Positions 1-6,209 of a stretch of DNA of 11,403 bases are shown here, piece by piece. How positions within the stretch are numbered: position 1 is the stretch's first letter; every line of letters starts with the position of its first letter. Both the position numbers and the translations under genes were made by a program. A model generated the notes under the pieces. The model saw only the letters and a program-made list of their open reading frames with translations. It was not told the origin of the DNA and made no database searches. Origin of the DNA: Pseudomonadota bacterium (lineage in GTDB: Bacteria; Pseudomonadota; Gammaproteobacteria; Pseudomonadales; UBA5518); NCBI GenBank assembly GCA_963204845.1, contig CAUJIL010000016.1, positions 1-11,403 on the forward strand. Reading direction: 5' to 3'.

Positions 1-621
1 ATCCCGGTTGACCTGCAGCGGAACGAACAGGTAACGCGGCGGCAGTTCGACCGGCGCCTCGCTGCGGGCGGTCGCAGATACCCTCGGCACCAGCGTGGTG
101 CGGGTCACCTCCGGCATCGCGGGCAGTGCGCGGTAGAACGCTGCCTCGCGCGGCACCGCGTTGTGGAAGTTCACGCCGCGCGGATCGCAGGTCGTGGTGC
201 CTGGTAACAGGCCGTTCTCGAACCGCAGCACCGGTATCGCGAACTCGCGCGCGGCGCGGATCGCGGCCTGGAAGAACCAGTGCCCGCCGTTCCACACCGC
301 GATTGCGTCGGGGCGCCGCGCGCGGAAGGCGCGGCGGAATCGCGCGCAGGCGAGCGCCGCCTGCGCCGAGTGCAGCGCGCGGCGCCACGGTCGCAGCACG
401 CGCAGACGATTGCCGCGCCCGTAGGTCAGGCGGTCGATGTGCGTTCGCGCGAGGTTCCAGACGTCGGCGCGCAGCAACCACGCCAGGTCGCGCGGCCCGA
501 CGCGCGGCAAGTCGCGCTCCGCGAACGGCTGCATGTCGAGCGCGCTCTGCGCGGCAAGCGCGCGGAAGTAGCGCTCGTGGTGGCTGAAGCGGTGGATCAG
601 CAGCACGCTCACCGCAGGCAT
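1..621 (-). CDS. Capsule polysaccharide glycosyltransferase, KpsS/KpsC-like (Capsule_synth family), 3' end missing
   Basis: The first 207 residues are visible and the gene continues past the left edge. Residues 135-151 (ENGLLPG...DPRGVN) followed by VPREAAFYRALPAMP (156-170) and YLFVPLQVNRD (197-207) match, in order, the diagnostic block of the PF05159 family as I recall it from E. coli KpsS (FEEGYLRP, GVN, PRDPDFYRKLPDMP, LQVYNDSQ). In that family KpsS and KpsC are inner-membrane-associated retaining Kdo transferases that build the poly-Kdo linker of group 2 capsules on lyso-phosphatidylglycerol. The spacing between the two blocks is shorter here (about 25 residues against roughly 80 in KpsS), so this is a compact relative and the sugar may differ. 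The N-terminus (SVLLIHRFSHHERYF) looks like the first beta strand of a GT-B fold. The start is the ATG at 619-621. Its ribosome site is weak, and dedA ends 10 bases upstream, so the two are probably one operon. Confidence 0.8.
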   Translation of the reverse strand, partial: MPAVSVLLIHRFSHHERYFRALAAQSALDMQPFAERDLPRVGPRDLAWLLRADVWNLARTHIDRLTYGRGNRLRVLRPWRRALHSAQAALACARFRRAFRARRPDAIAVWNGGHWFFQAAIRAAREFAIPVLRFENGLLPGTTTCDPRGVNFHNAVPREAAFYRALPAMPEVTRTTLVPRVSATARSEAPVELPPRYLFVPLQVNRD

Positions 622-631
622 CCGTCGCGGC

Positions 632-1273
632 TCAATTCGCGCCGCGGCGGTGGCGCAGGATGCCGATCACCCCGGGGGTCACCGACACCAGCACGATCGC
701 GATCACCGCCAGGCTGAAATTTTCCCTGACGACGGGAATGTTGCCGAAGAAATAGCCGCCACCCACGCAGACGCTCACCCACAGCAGCGCGCCGGTGACG
801 TTGTAGAGCAGGAATTTCGCATAGCTCATCGCGCCGATACCGGCCACGAACGGCGCGAAGGTGCGTACGATCGGGATGAAGCGCGCGATGATGATCGTCT
901 TGCCGCCGTGTTTCTCGTAGAACGCATGCGTCTTGCGCAGGTGTTCCGGATTGAAGAAGCGCGAACGCGGATAGTGGAACACCTTTGGCCCCACGTAATG
1001 ACCGACCGCGTAATTGACCGTGTCACCGAGTATCGCTGCCGCCGACAGCAGCCAGAACAGCAGCCATGGATCGAGGCTGCCCTGCGCGGCGAAGGCGCCG
1101 GCGGCGAACAGCAGCGAGTCACCGGGAAGGATCGGCGTGACGACCAGCCCGGTCTCGCAGAACACGATCAGGAACAGCAGCGTGTAGGTGTGCACCCCGT
1201 AGCGCGCGATGATCTCGGCCAGATGCTGGTCGAGGTGCAGGAAGAAGTCGACGAACCAGTGCAGGAACTCCAT
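632..1273 (-). CDS. dedA: DedA-family membrane protein (lipid scramblase/flippase type)
   Basis: A 213-residue integral inner-membrane protein of the SNARE-associated/VTT (PF09335) family. It is closest in appearance to E. coli DedA itself: the segment around FCETGLVVTPILPGDSLLF (38-56) is nearly the E. coli sequence. The charged residues shown to be essential in the paralog YqjA have counterparts: E40, D52, R131 and R137, the last two in ARFIPIVRTFAP with the re-entrant loop GIGAM behind it. Family members support membrane potential and envelope integrity, and some recycle undecaprenyl-phosphate or move phospholipids. The ORF opens at 1333, but the ATG at 1271-1273 is preferred because GGAG lies 5 bases upstream and the protein then begins MEFLHWFVDFFLHLD, as DedA does. 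A -10-like TAGAAT lies at 1321-1326. The glycosyltransferase gene follows after 10 bases, an unusual partner that suggests a role in envelope glycolipid assembly (inference). Confidence 0.92.
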   Translation of the reverse strand: MEFLHWFVDFFLHLDQHLAEIIARYGVHTYTLLFLIVFCETGLVVTPILPGDSLLFAAGAFAAQGSLDPWLLFWLLSAAAILGDTVNYAVGHYVGPKVFHYPRSRFFNPEHLRKTHAFYEKHGGKTIIIARFIPIVRTFAPFVAGIGAMSYAKFLLYNVTGALLWVSVCVGGGYFFGNIPVVRENFSLAVIAIVLVSVTPGVIGILRHRRGAN

Positions 1274-1320
1274 GGGCACTCCGGGCACGGCCTGCCCGCG
1301 GCGGGAAGGCAACGCCCGGC

Positions 1321-1326
1321 ATTCTA
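1321..1326 (-). promoter_or_regulatory. -10 element of dedA (TAGAAT)
   Basis: Read on the minus strand this is TAGAAT, 5 of 6 to the sigma70 -10 consensus. It sits about 48 bases before the dedA start, giving a leader of roughly 40 bases. No good -35 is seen at 16-18 bases. It lies back to back with the plus-strand element at 1347-1355. Confidence 0.4.
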
Positions 1327-1346
1327 GCCGCATCCCGGGCGCGCGA

Positions 1347-1355
1347 TGCTACACT
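1347..1355 (+). promoter_or_regulatory. Extended -10 element of the MFS transporter gene
   Basis: TGCTACACT is an extended -10 (TG, one base, then TACACT, 4 of 6). Transcription would begin near 1362, about 53 bases before the chosen start. A translation start at the ATG of 1346 would lie inside this element, which argues for a start further in. The 16 bases 1347-1362 are 14/16 identical to 7282-7297, the matching region before the zinc metallopeptidase. Confidence 0.45.
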
Positions 1356-1414
1356 GCGCCGCCGGTTGCGCGCCCTGCCCGTGCCACCGCGAACGACAAC
1401 AAGACCGTGACGGG

Positions 1415-2728
1415 ATGCAGCCGATGCTGATGGGGATGACGCGCTACCAGTGGACGGTACTGTTCGCCGCCTGGCTGGGCTGGGGCTTCGACGTTTTCGA
1501 CGGCCTGCTGTTCAACTACGTGGCGCCGAACTGCGTGCCCACCTTGCTCGGGCTCGAGATCGGCTCACCTGAAGCGCGCACCGCCACGCTGTACTGGACC
1601 GGCGTGCTGACCTCGCTGCTGCTGCTCGGCTGGGCCGCGGGCGGCGTGCTGTTCGGGCACGTCTGCGACCGCATCGGCCGCAAGAAGACGCTGCTCATCA
1701 CGATGCTCCTGTATGCGCTGGGCACCGCGGCCTGTGCGCTGGCGCCGAACATCTGGGTGCTCGCGCTGTGTCGCGTGATCGCGGCACTCGGCATCGGCGG
1801 CGAATGGGCGGCCGGCGCTTCGATGGTCGCCGAGGTGGTGCCCGAGGAACGCCGGGTCGAGGCCGGCGCCCTTCTCTACACCGCCGCGCCGGCCGGACTG
1901 TTCCTCGCCACCTACGTCAATTTCGGCGTCGCCGGCGTGTGGATGGCCGAACAGCCCGAGACCTCGTGGCGCATCGTGTTCCTGTTCGGCCTGATCCCGG
2001 CGGCAGTCGCCTTCGTGGTGCGCCTGTTCCTCGAGGAACCCGAGCGCTGGCGCCAGGCGATGCGCGACTCGGCGCCGGTGCGGCTGGTCGAGATCTTCGC
2101 GCCGGGACTGCGGCACCTGACCTTCGCCGGCGTCGGCATGTCGGTGGTGGCGCTGATCGCGTGGTGGAGCTGCAACGCGTTCATCCCGACGGTCGCGACC
2201 GGCCTGGCGCAGAACGCGGCGGCCGACGCCGGACTGGATACCGCCGGCACGCTCGCGCTGGTCGAGGAATGGAAGTTCCGCGCCACCTACTGGTTCAACC
2301 TCGGCGGACTGATCGGCACGCTGGCGACCATCCCGATCGCCAAGCTGCTCGGCCGGCGCCCGCTGTTCGGCATCTACTTCGCGGCAAGCGCACTGTCGAT
2401 CTTCGCAACGTTCGGTATCGACTGGCCACCGGACGTACGGCTTTACTGGTACTTCGCTATCGGCGCCTCGGTGTTCGGCATCTTCGGCAGCTTCACGTAC
2501 TACCTGCCGGAGCTGTTCCCGACGCGGCTGCGCGCCACCGGCGCGGGCTTCTGCTACAACATCGGCCGCGTGCTCGCGGCGGTGGGACCGTTCGCGGTCG
2601 GCACGATCGCGGCGCAGGGAACCGACACCGTGATCCAGACGTTGTTCTACGTCGGGCTGGTCCCGGCGCTGGGCCTGCTGCTGCTGCCGTGGGTGGTGGA
2701 GACGCGCGACCACGTGCTCGCCGACTAG
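1415..2728 (+). CDS. MFS metabolite:H+ symporter (organic acid/sugar acid type)
   Basis: A 437-residue major facilitator superfamily transporter with twelve predicted membrane segments. MFS motif A is clear between segments 2 and 3 (GHVCDRIGRKK, 81-91), and GIGGEWAAGASMVAE follows in segment 4. The N-terminal GWGFDVFDG (22-30) with an acidic pair in helix 1 is typical of the AAHS/MHS/NanT-type subgroups that co-transport organic acids, aromatic acids or sialic acid with protons. The substrate cannot be read from the sequence. Several in-frame ATGs compete (1415, 1424, 1430, 1436). 1415 is chosen because it is the first after the likely promoter, but none has a strong ribosome site, so the true N-terminus may be up to seven residues shorter. 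The gene is divergent from dedA and converges on the amino acid permease. Confidence 0.87.
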   Translation: MQPMLMGMTRYQWTVLFAAWLGWGFDVFDGLLFNYVAPNCVPTLLGLEIGSPEARTATLYWTGVLTSLLLLGWAAGGVLFGHVCDRIGRKKTLLITMLLYALGTAACALAPNIWVLALCRVIAALGIGGEWAAGASMVAEVVPEERRVEAGALLYTAAPAGLFLATYVNFGVAGVWMAEQPETSWRIVFLFGLIPAAVAFVVRLFLEEPERWRQAMRDSAPVRLVEIFAPGLRHLTFAGVGMSVVALIAWWSCNAFIPTVATGLAQNAAADAGLDTAGTLALVEEWKFRATYWFNLGGLIGTLATIPIAKLLGRRPLFGIYFAASALSIFATFGIDWPPDVRLYWYFAIGASVFGIFGSFTYYLPELFPTRLRATGAGFCYNIGRVLAAVGPFAVGTIAAQGTDTVIQTLFYVGLVPALGLLLLPWVVETRDHVLAD

Positions 2729-2746
2729 CGCGCGCGGTCGCGCGCT
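2727..2746. terminator. Hairpin between convergent stop codons (no T-tract)
   Basis: A perfect 8-bp stem, 2727-2734 (AGCGCGCG) with 2739-2746 (CGCGCGCT), closes a 4-base loop CGGT. It begins inside the TAG stop of the transporter and ends inside the TGA stop of the permease on the other strand. It is likely a bidirectional pausing or 3'-end-stabilising structure. With no T-run it is not a textbook intrinsic terminator. Confidence 0.45.
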
Positions 2747-4350
2747 CAACCGTCGAGCCGCCTGGGCAGGTCCATGCTCGGTTCGGCACCGATCACGAAC
2801 TCGCCGCGCGCGAGCTTCGAGTGCCGCAGCCCGTAACCGAAGTACAGCAGCATCCCGCCAGCGAGGTAGACGAGGAAGAAATTGCGCGTCTCGACCTTGC
2901 TCATCAGCGACATCAACAGCAGCAGGCACATCGCCGCGCCGACCAGCGGCACCAGCGGAAACCACGGGGTGCGGAACGGCCGTGCGAGCTGCGGCTCCGC
3001 GTAGCGCAGGTACAGCACCGTCAGGCACACCATCGCGAACGCGGCCAGCGAGCCAACGGCGGTCAGTTTCGCCAGCGCATCCAGTGACATGAAGCCGGCG
3101 AAGCACGCGGCCACCGAGCAGACGATGAGCGTGCCGATCCACGGCGTGCGGAAGCGCGGATGCACGCGGGCGAAGATCGGTGGCAGCAGCCCGTCGCGCG
3201 CCATCGTGTAGAAGATCCGCGTCTGCCCGTACAACAGCACCAGCATCACCGAGCTGATGCCCGCGATGGCTCCGATCTTCACCAGCACCGCGAACCACGG
3301 CAGCCCGATGCGGTTCACCGCCATCGCGATCGGCGCCGGGTTGTCGAGTTCGGTGTACGGCACGATGCCGACCAGCACCGCCGAGGTCAGGATGTAGAGC
3401 ACCGTGCAGACCAGCAGCGAGCCGATGATCCCGATCGGCATGTCGCGCGCCGGGTCGCGCGACTCGGCGCCCGCGGTCGACACCGCCTCGAAACCGAGGT
3501 ACGCGAAGAAGATCGTCGCCGCCGCCGTGATCAGTCCGGCCACGCCGTAGCGCGAGGTGTTCTGCGCGGTCAGCACATCGAGCAGCGCGCGCCGGATGTC
3601 GGCCCACCAGCCGCGCTCGGCGCCTTCGGGTGGCGGCGGCACCTGCTCCGGGATCAGCGGCGACCAGTTCGCGGTGTCGACGAAGAACGCGCCCACGCAG
3701 ATGAACGCGATCACCACCGCCAGCTTGATCGCGACGACGATGTTGTTGGCGGTGGTCGACTCCTGGATGCCGAGCACCAGCAGCACGGTCACGACACCGA
3801 TCGCGAAGATCGCGGGCAGATTGGCCACCCCGTGCGCGACCACCGTGGCACCCTCGCGCACCGCGACGCCCGGTGGCCCGGTGAACTCCGGCGGCATGTG
3901 AATGCTCATGTCGTTCAGCAGGCTGACCGCGTAGCTCGACCACCCGACCGCGACCGTGGCTGCCGCGAGCCCGTACTCGAGCACCAGCAGCAACCCCATC
4001 AACCACGCCACGATCTCGCCCATCGAGGCGTACGAATACGAGTAAGCGGAACCGGAAACCGGCAGCATCGACGCCAGTTCCGCATAGCACAACGCGACGA
4101 ACGCACACAGGATCCCGGTGATCACGAACGAGATCATGATGCCGGGGCCGGCGTATTCGGCCGCCGCCCTGCCGGTGAGGACGAAGATGCCGGTACCGAT
4201 GATGCACCCGATCCCGAGCGAGACGAGGTTCAGCGCACCCAGCGTCTTCCTGAGTTCACCCTGCTCATGCTCGGCATGCATCTGGGCCACCGACTTGCGG
4301 ATGAACAGGCGGCCGATTCCGCTCGCCGCCGGACGCGAACCTTGGGACAT
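2746..4350 (-). CDS. APC-family amino acid permease (cationic amino acid transporter type)
   Basis: A 534-residue transporter of the amino acid-polyamine-organocation superfamily, CAT/YfnA-like branch. Helix 1 carries the unwound substrate-binding signature GIGCIIGTGIF (46-56), and helix 3 carries CYAELASMLPVSGSAYSY (88-105). The long extracytoplasmic loop near 190-240 and the 12-14 hydrophobic segments fit the CAT subgroup, which moves arginine, lysine, other amino acids or polyamines. The exact substrate is not evident. The ORF is open back to 4611, but the ATG at 4348-4350 is preferred: AAGGAG stands 9 bases upstream, a TATACT -10 element lies 29 bases upstream, and the family's amphipathic N-terminus (RLFIRKSVAQMHAE) begins just after it. 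The gene diverges from the methyltransferase gene. Confidence 0.9.
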   Translation of the reverse strand: MSQGSRPAASGIGRLFIRKSVAQMHAEHEQGELRKTLGALNLVSLGIGCIIGTGIFVLTGRAAAEYAGPGIMISFVITGILCAFVALCYAELASMLPVSGSAYSYSYASMGEIVAWLMGLLLVLEYGLAAATVAVGWSSYAVSLLNDMSIHMPPEFTGPPGVAVREGATVVAHGVANLPAIFAIGVVTVLLVLGIQESTTANNIVVAIKLAVVIAFICVGAFFVDTANWSPLIPEQVPPPPEGAERGWWADIRRALLDVLTAQNTSRYGVAGLITAAATIFFAYLGFEAVSTAGAESRDPARDMPIGIIGSLLVCTVLYILTSAVLVGIVPYTELDNPAPIAMAVNRIGLPWFAVLVKIGAIAGISSVMLVLLYGQTRIFYTMARDGLLPPIFARVHPRFRTPWIGTLIVCSVAACFAGFMSLDALAKLTAVGSLAAFAMVCLTVLYLRYAEPQLARPFRTPWFPLVPLVGAAMCLLLLMSLMSKVETRNFFLVYLAGGMLLYFGYGLRHSKLARGEFVIGAEPSMDLPRRLDG

Positions 4351-4378
4351 GGGGATTGGCTCCTTCCTCGGTGTCGCA

Positions 4379-4384
4379 AGTATA
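4379..4384 (-). promoter_or_regulatory. -10 element of the amino acid permease gene (TATACT)
   Basis: TATACT on the minus strand, 5 of 6 to consensus. Transcription would begin near 4372 and leave a leader of about 22 bases that holds the AAGGAG ribosome site. No clear -35 is seen. Confidence 0.5.
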
Positions 4385-4425
4385 GGTCGCGGGCCGCCGC
4401 GCCGCGTGCGGTGGCCTTCACGCGG

Positions 4426-4447
4426 GGGCGCCCGTATAGTGGCGCCC
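4426..4447 (+). promoter_or_regulatory. -10 element flanked by a perfect inverted repeat, before the methyltransferase gene
   Basis: TATAGT at 4435-4440 is a 5-of-6 -10 element placed about 38 bases before the methyltransferase start. It is enclosed by an exact 7-base inverted repeat, GGGCGCC (4426-4432) and GGCGCCC (4441-4447), 8 bases apart. The repeat could be an operator over the promoter core. No -35 stands out. Confidence 0.4.
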
Positions 4448-4477
4448 GCCATCAACCGCGCAGGAGCCGCAGCGATC

Positions 4478-5125
4478 ATGTCGTCCCGTCCTTCGAGCAG
4501 CGCCGCCACGCACTGGTACACGTTCCGCGGCGTGCGGGCGCTGAAATCCACCCACCCGGAGGTGCGCCGGCTCAAACGTGCCGAGGACAGCCCCAGCCTG
4601 CACGGCAACAAGGTGTGGCATTCGAGCTTCGCGCTGATCGACTACCTGCACCGGCATCCGGTGCGTGCCGGCGCGCGGGTGATCGACGTCGGCTGCGGCT
4701 GGGGACTGAACGGCATCTGGCTGGCGCGGCGCTACGGTGCGCGCGTGCTCGCCGTCGACGCGGACCCTGCCGTGGAGCCCTATCTGCGACTGCAGGCGCG
4801 GATCAACCGCGTCGAGATCGAATTCCTGCCACGGCGCTTCGAACAGCTCGACGCGCGACTGCTGGCCGGCGCGGATCTGCTGACCGGAACCGACATCTGT
4901 TTCTGGGACGAGATGGTCGAGCCGCTGTACCGCCTGCTGCGCCGCGCCGGCAAGGCCGGCGTGGAACGCGCGATCGTCGGCGACCCGGGGCGGCCGCCGT
5001 TCTGGTCGCTGGCCGAACGCGTCGGGAAACGTCTGGGGGGCGAGGTCGTCGCGCATGCCAGCGGACGCACCGGCGCGGCGCCGAAGCAGCTGTTGGTCAC
5101 GGACTACGCGAAGCTGCGCGACTGA
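4478..5125 (+). CDS. Class I SAM-dependent methyltransferase, methyltransferase-16-like
   Basis: A 215-residue cytosolic protein. Motif I (VIDVGCGWGLNG, 68-79) forms the glycine-rich S-adenosylmethionine loop. LAVDAD (91-96) supplies the acidic residue after strand 2, and DICFWDEM (138-145) sits where motif IV is expected. The preceding GNKVWHSSFALIDYL (43-57) resembles the G-x-x-W-x-x-s-x-x-L-x-x-Y-L entry segment of the METTL/MTF16 group, which includes several protein lysine methyltransferases. The substrate is therefore possibly a protein side chain or small amine, but this is inference. The reading frame is open back to 4118. The ATG at 4478 is chosen for its CAGGAG 11 bases upstream and the TATAGT at 4435. 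It converges on the heme protein gene. Confidence 0.75.
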   Translation: MSSRPSSSAATHWYTFRGVRALKSTHPEVRRLKRAEDSPSLHGNKVWHSSFALIDYLHRHPVRAGARVIDVGCGWGLNGIWLARRYGARVLAVDADPAVEPYLRLQARINRVEIEFLPRRFEQLDARLLAGADLLTGTDICFWDEMVEPLYRLLRRAGKAGVERAIVGDPGRPPFWSLAERVGKRLGGEVVAHASGRTGAAPKQLLVTDYAKLRD

Positions 5126-5154
5126 GCGGCGCAGCGCACGTCAGGACGCCTCAG
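5122..5154. terminator. Hairpin overlapping both convergent stop codons
   Basis: CTGAG (5122-5126) pairs with CTCAG (5150-5154), and GCG (5129-5131) pairs with CGC (5147-5149). There is a 2-base bulge and a 15-base loop. The outer stem contains the TGA stops of both convergent genes. No T-tract follows on either strand, so any terminator role is uncertain. Confidence 0.3.
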
Positions 5155-5723
5155 TCAGCGCCCTCGTTGGCCGGCCAGTCCACGACCACCGCGCCGCGCA
5201 GATCGCCGGCCACGAAGCCGGTGGCCTGGTCGGCGGGATAACGCTCCGCAAGCGCCTTGCGCACCGGTTCCGCAAGGACCGGGCCATGACAGGTTTCGCA
5301 CGGCGGCTGGGTCACGATCGCCTTCATGTAGCGTGCCGAGCCGTCGGTGCCACGCTCGAAATGTTCGAGCGTGTCAGCGCCCTCGCCGGCCGCCAGCCGT
5401 GTCGAGAAATCATCGAGCACTGCCCGCGCGCCCTCATCGGGCGCATTGGCGGGATTACGCAGTTTCAGCGCGGTGCGCCACACACGCACGCCCGCCTCGT
5501 TGCCCACGTGCTCGGCGATCACCGGCGCGCGCGTCTGGCAGACCTCGATCGCAGCAAGCGGACCGCCCTTCGTGATCGCCTGCAGCAACTCGCCCTTCAA
5601 CCTGGTCTGCATCGACGATGCCACTTCGCGCGAGGCGATCAGGCGGGCATCGGCATCCTCGATCGCGTGGGCCCCAAACGGTGCGGCAACAATCGTCGTC
5701 AGGGCGATCATCAGGCGGCGCAT
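5151..5723 (-). CDS. Tll0287-like (DUF3365) periplasmic protein with one c-type heme motif
   Basis: A 190-residue exported protein. Residues 1-20 form a Sec signal peptide (MRRL, a hydrophobic core, then GAHA as the likely cleavage site). The mature part has the family hallmarks of PF11845: C62 in AIEVCQTRAPVIA, then WRTALKLRNPANAPDE (82-97), then the heme-binding CETCH (142-146). The cyanobacterial member Tll0287 is a heme protein with a PAS-like fold, proposed to work in redox or signal sensing; its reaction is unknown. The start at 5721-5723 has GGAGAG 7 bases upstream. The gene is divergent from the ArsR-type repressor, and their promoters overlap on one palindrome, so it is probably under that repressor. 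A c-type heme implies periplasmic maturation by the Ccm system, which is not in this window. Confidence 0.85.
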   Translation of the reverse strand: MRRLMIALTTIVAAPFGAHAIEDADARLIASREVASSMQTRLKGELLQAITKGGPLAAIEVCQTRAPVIAEHVGNEAGVRVWRTALKLRNPANAPDEGARAVLDDFSTRLAAGEGADTLEHFERGTDGSARYMKAIVTQPPCETCHGPVLAEPVRKALAERYPADQATGFVAGDLRGAVVVDWPANEGAD

Positions 5724-5773
5724 GGCGGCTCTCTCCAGCGGGGAATGGGCACGGTCATGAGGCAGTGCGGGAT

Positions 5774-5802
5774 TGCGTTCGGTCGCGGCCCGACTATATA
5801 TT
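5774..5802 (+). promoter_or_regulatory. Sigma70 promoter of the ArsR-family repressor gene
   Basis: TTGCGT (5774-5779), a 17-base spacer and TATATT (5797-5802, 5 of 6) make the best-formed promoter in the window. Transcription should begin near 5809, inside the palindrome at 5794-5819, about 24 bases before the gene. This fits autorepression. Confidence 0.55.
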
Positions 5803-5822
5803 AGGGCTGTTTGATATAGCAA
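5793..5822 (-). promoter_or_regulatory. Sigma70 promoter of the heme protein gene
   Basis: On the minus strand TTGCTA (5817-5822), an 18-base spacer and TATAGT (5793-5798) form a promoter. It overlaps the plus-strand promoter face to face, with the palindrome at 5794-5819 covering most of both. Confidence 0.45.
5794..5819. promoter_or_regulatory. AT-rich palindrome, probable operator of the ArsR-type repressor
   Basis: CTATAT (5794-5799) and ATATAG (5814-5819) are exact inverted repeats 14 bases apart, with partial symmetry inside (5803/5810 and 5806/5807 pair). This AT-rich island stands in very GC-rich surroundings and lies across the -10 regions of both divergent promoters. That is where winged-helix ArsR repressors, including BigR with its AT-rich box, typically bind. 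Binding by the neighbouring repressor is inferred, not shown. Confidence 0.5.
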
Positions 5823-5832
5823 GCTCATCGCC

Positions 5833-6177
5833 ATGCCAGTCCGACACGCACGTAGCGCACCGATGCTCGCCGCGGACACCTCACGCGATCTGGCGACGCA
5901 CGCCGACGCCGCTGCGGGCCTGCTGAAATGCCTCGCGAATCCGAACCGGCTGATGATCCTGTGCGCGCTCGCCGAGGGCGAGCTGTCGGTCGGCGTGCTG
6001 AACGAGCGCATTCCGCTGTCGCAGTCGGCGCTGTCGCAACACCTCGCCGTGCTGCGCGCCGAAGGCGTGGTGCGTACGCGCCGCGAGGCGCAGACCATCC
6101 ACTACAGCGTCGAACCCGGACCGGCGCTGGAAGTGATCCGCGTGCTGCACCGCCACTTCTGTACGCGCAGTGCCTGA
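5833..6177 (+). CDS. ArsR-family repressor of the BigR/SqrR persulfide-sensing type
   Basis: A 114-residue winged-helix DNA-binding protein. LKCLANPNRLMILCALAEGE (31-50) is the start of the HTH domain, LSQSALSQHLAVLRAEGVV (62-80) is the recognition region, and TRREAQTIHYSV (82-93) is the wing. No arsenic or cadmium CxC motif is present. Instead C44 and C110 are 66 residues apart, exactly the spacing of C42/C108 in BigR and C41/C107 in SqrR. In those proteins the pair forms a disulfide or tetrasulfide on meeting reactive sulfur species and releases DNA. C33 is an extra cysteine. The best inference is a sulfide/persulfide or thiol-redox sensor. The start at 5833 has only a weak ribosome site and a start at 5863 (M11) is possible; the cysteine spacing does not depend on this. 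The usual BigR partner, a persulfide dioxygenase, is not in view. Confidence 0.87.
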   Translation: MPVRHARSAPMLAADTSRDLATHADAAAGLLKCLANPNRLMILCALAEGELSVGVLNERIPLSQSALSQHLAVLRAEGVVRTRREAQTIHYSVEPGPALEVIRVLHRHFCTRSA

Positions 6178-6183
6178 ACCGCG

Positions 6184-6209
6184 CCGGCGACTCGAGGCCT
6201 TCACGCCGG
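6184..6209. terminator. Hairpin at the 3' ends of the repressor and CMD genes
   Basis: CCGGCG (6184-6189) and CGCCGG (6204-6209) form a perfect 6-bp stem around a 14-base loop that contains the TGA stop of the minus-strand gene. It lies 6 bases after the repressor stop. There is no T-tract. Confidence 0.3.

Noticed and set aside
126..717. Plus-strand open frames in the first 700 bases
   Set aside because: They are antisense to the glycosyltransferase fragment, which has recognisable family blocks; their composition is Arg/Ala/Ser noise.
1768..3087. Plus-strand open frame of 439 codons inside the MFS gene
   Set aside because: It is the +1 frame of a coding region with a clear transporter motif in the other frame. 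It is arginine-rich and low complexity.
1565..4207. Very long minus-strand open frame (880 codons) across the transporter and permease genes
   Set aside because: It is rich in Arg, Ala, His and Asp with no domain. It lies antisense to the MFS gene and out of frame with the permease, both of which have clear family motifs. It is an artefact of high GC.
4118..4477. N-terminal extension of the methyltransferase
   Set aside because: It lies antisense to the permease N-terminus and has no family similarity; the ATG at 4478 has CAGGAG and a promoter upstream.
4351..4611. N-terminal extension of the amino acid permease
   Set aside because: It would run over the TATACT promoter element and into the divergent methyltransferase gene. 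The ATG at 4348-4350 has a good ribosome site.
3160..5241. Long plus-strand open frame (693 codons)
   Set aside because: It is composed mostly of Arg, His, Asp and Gln repeats typical of a shadow frame, and it runs against the permease and out of frame with the methyltransferase.
5724..6098. N-terminal extension of the heme protein gene
   Set aside because: It would remove the signal peptide from the N-terminus and cross the divergent repressor gene and its promoter.
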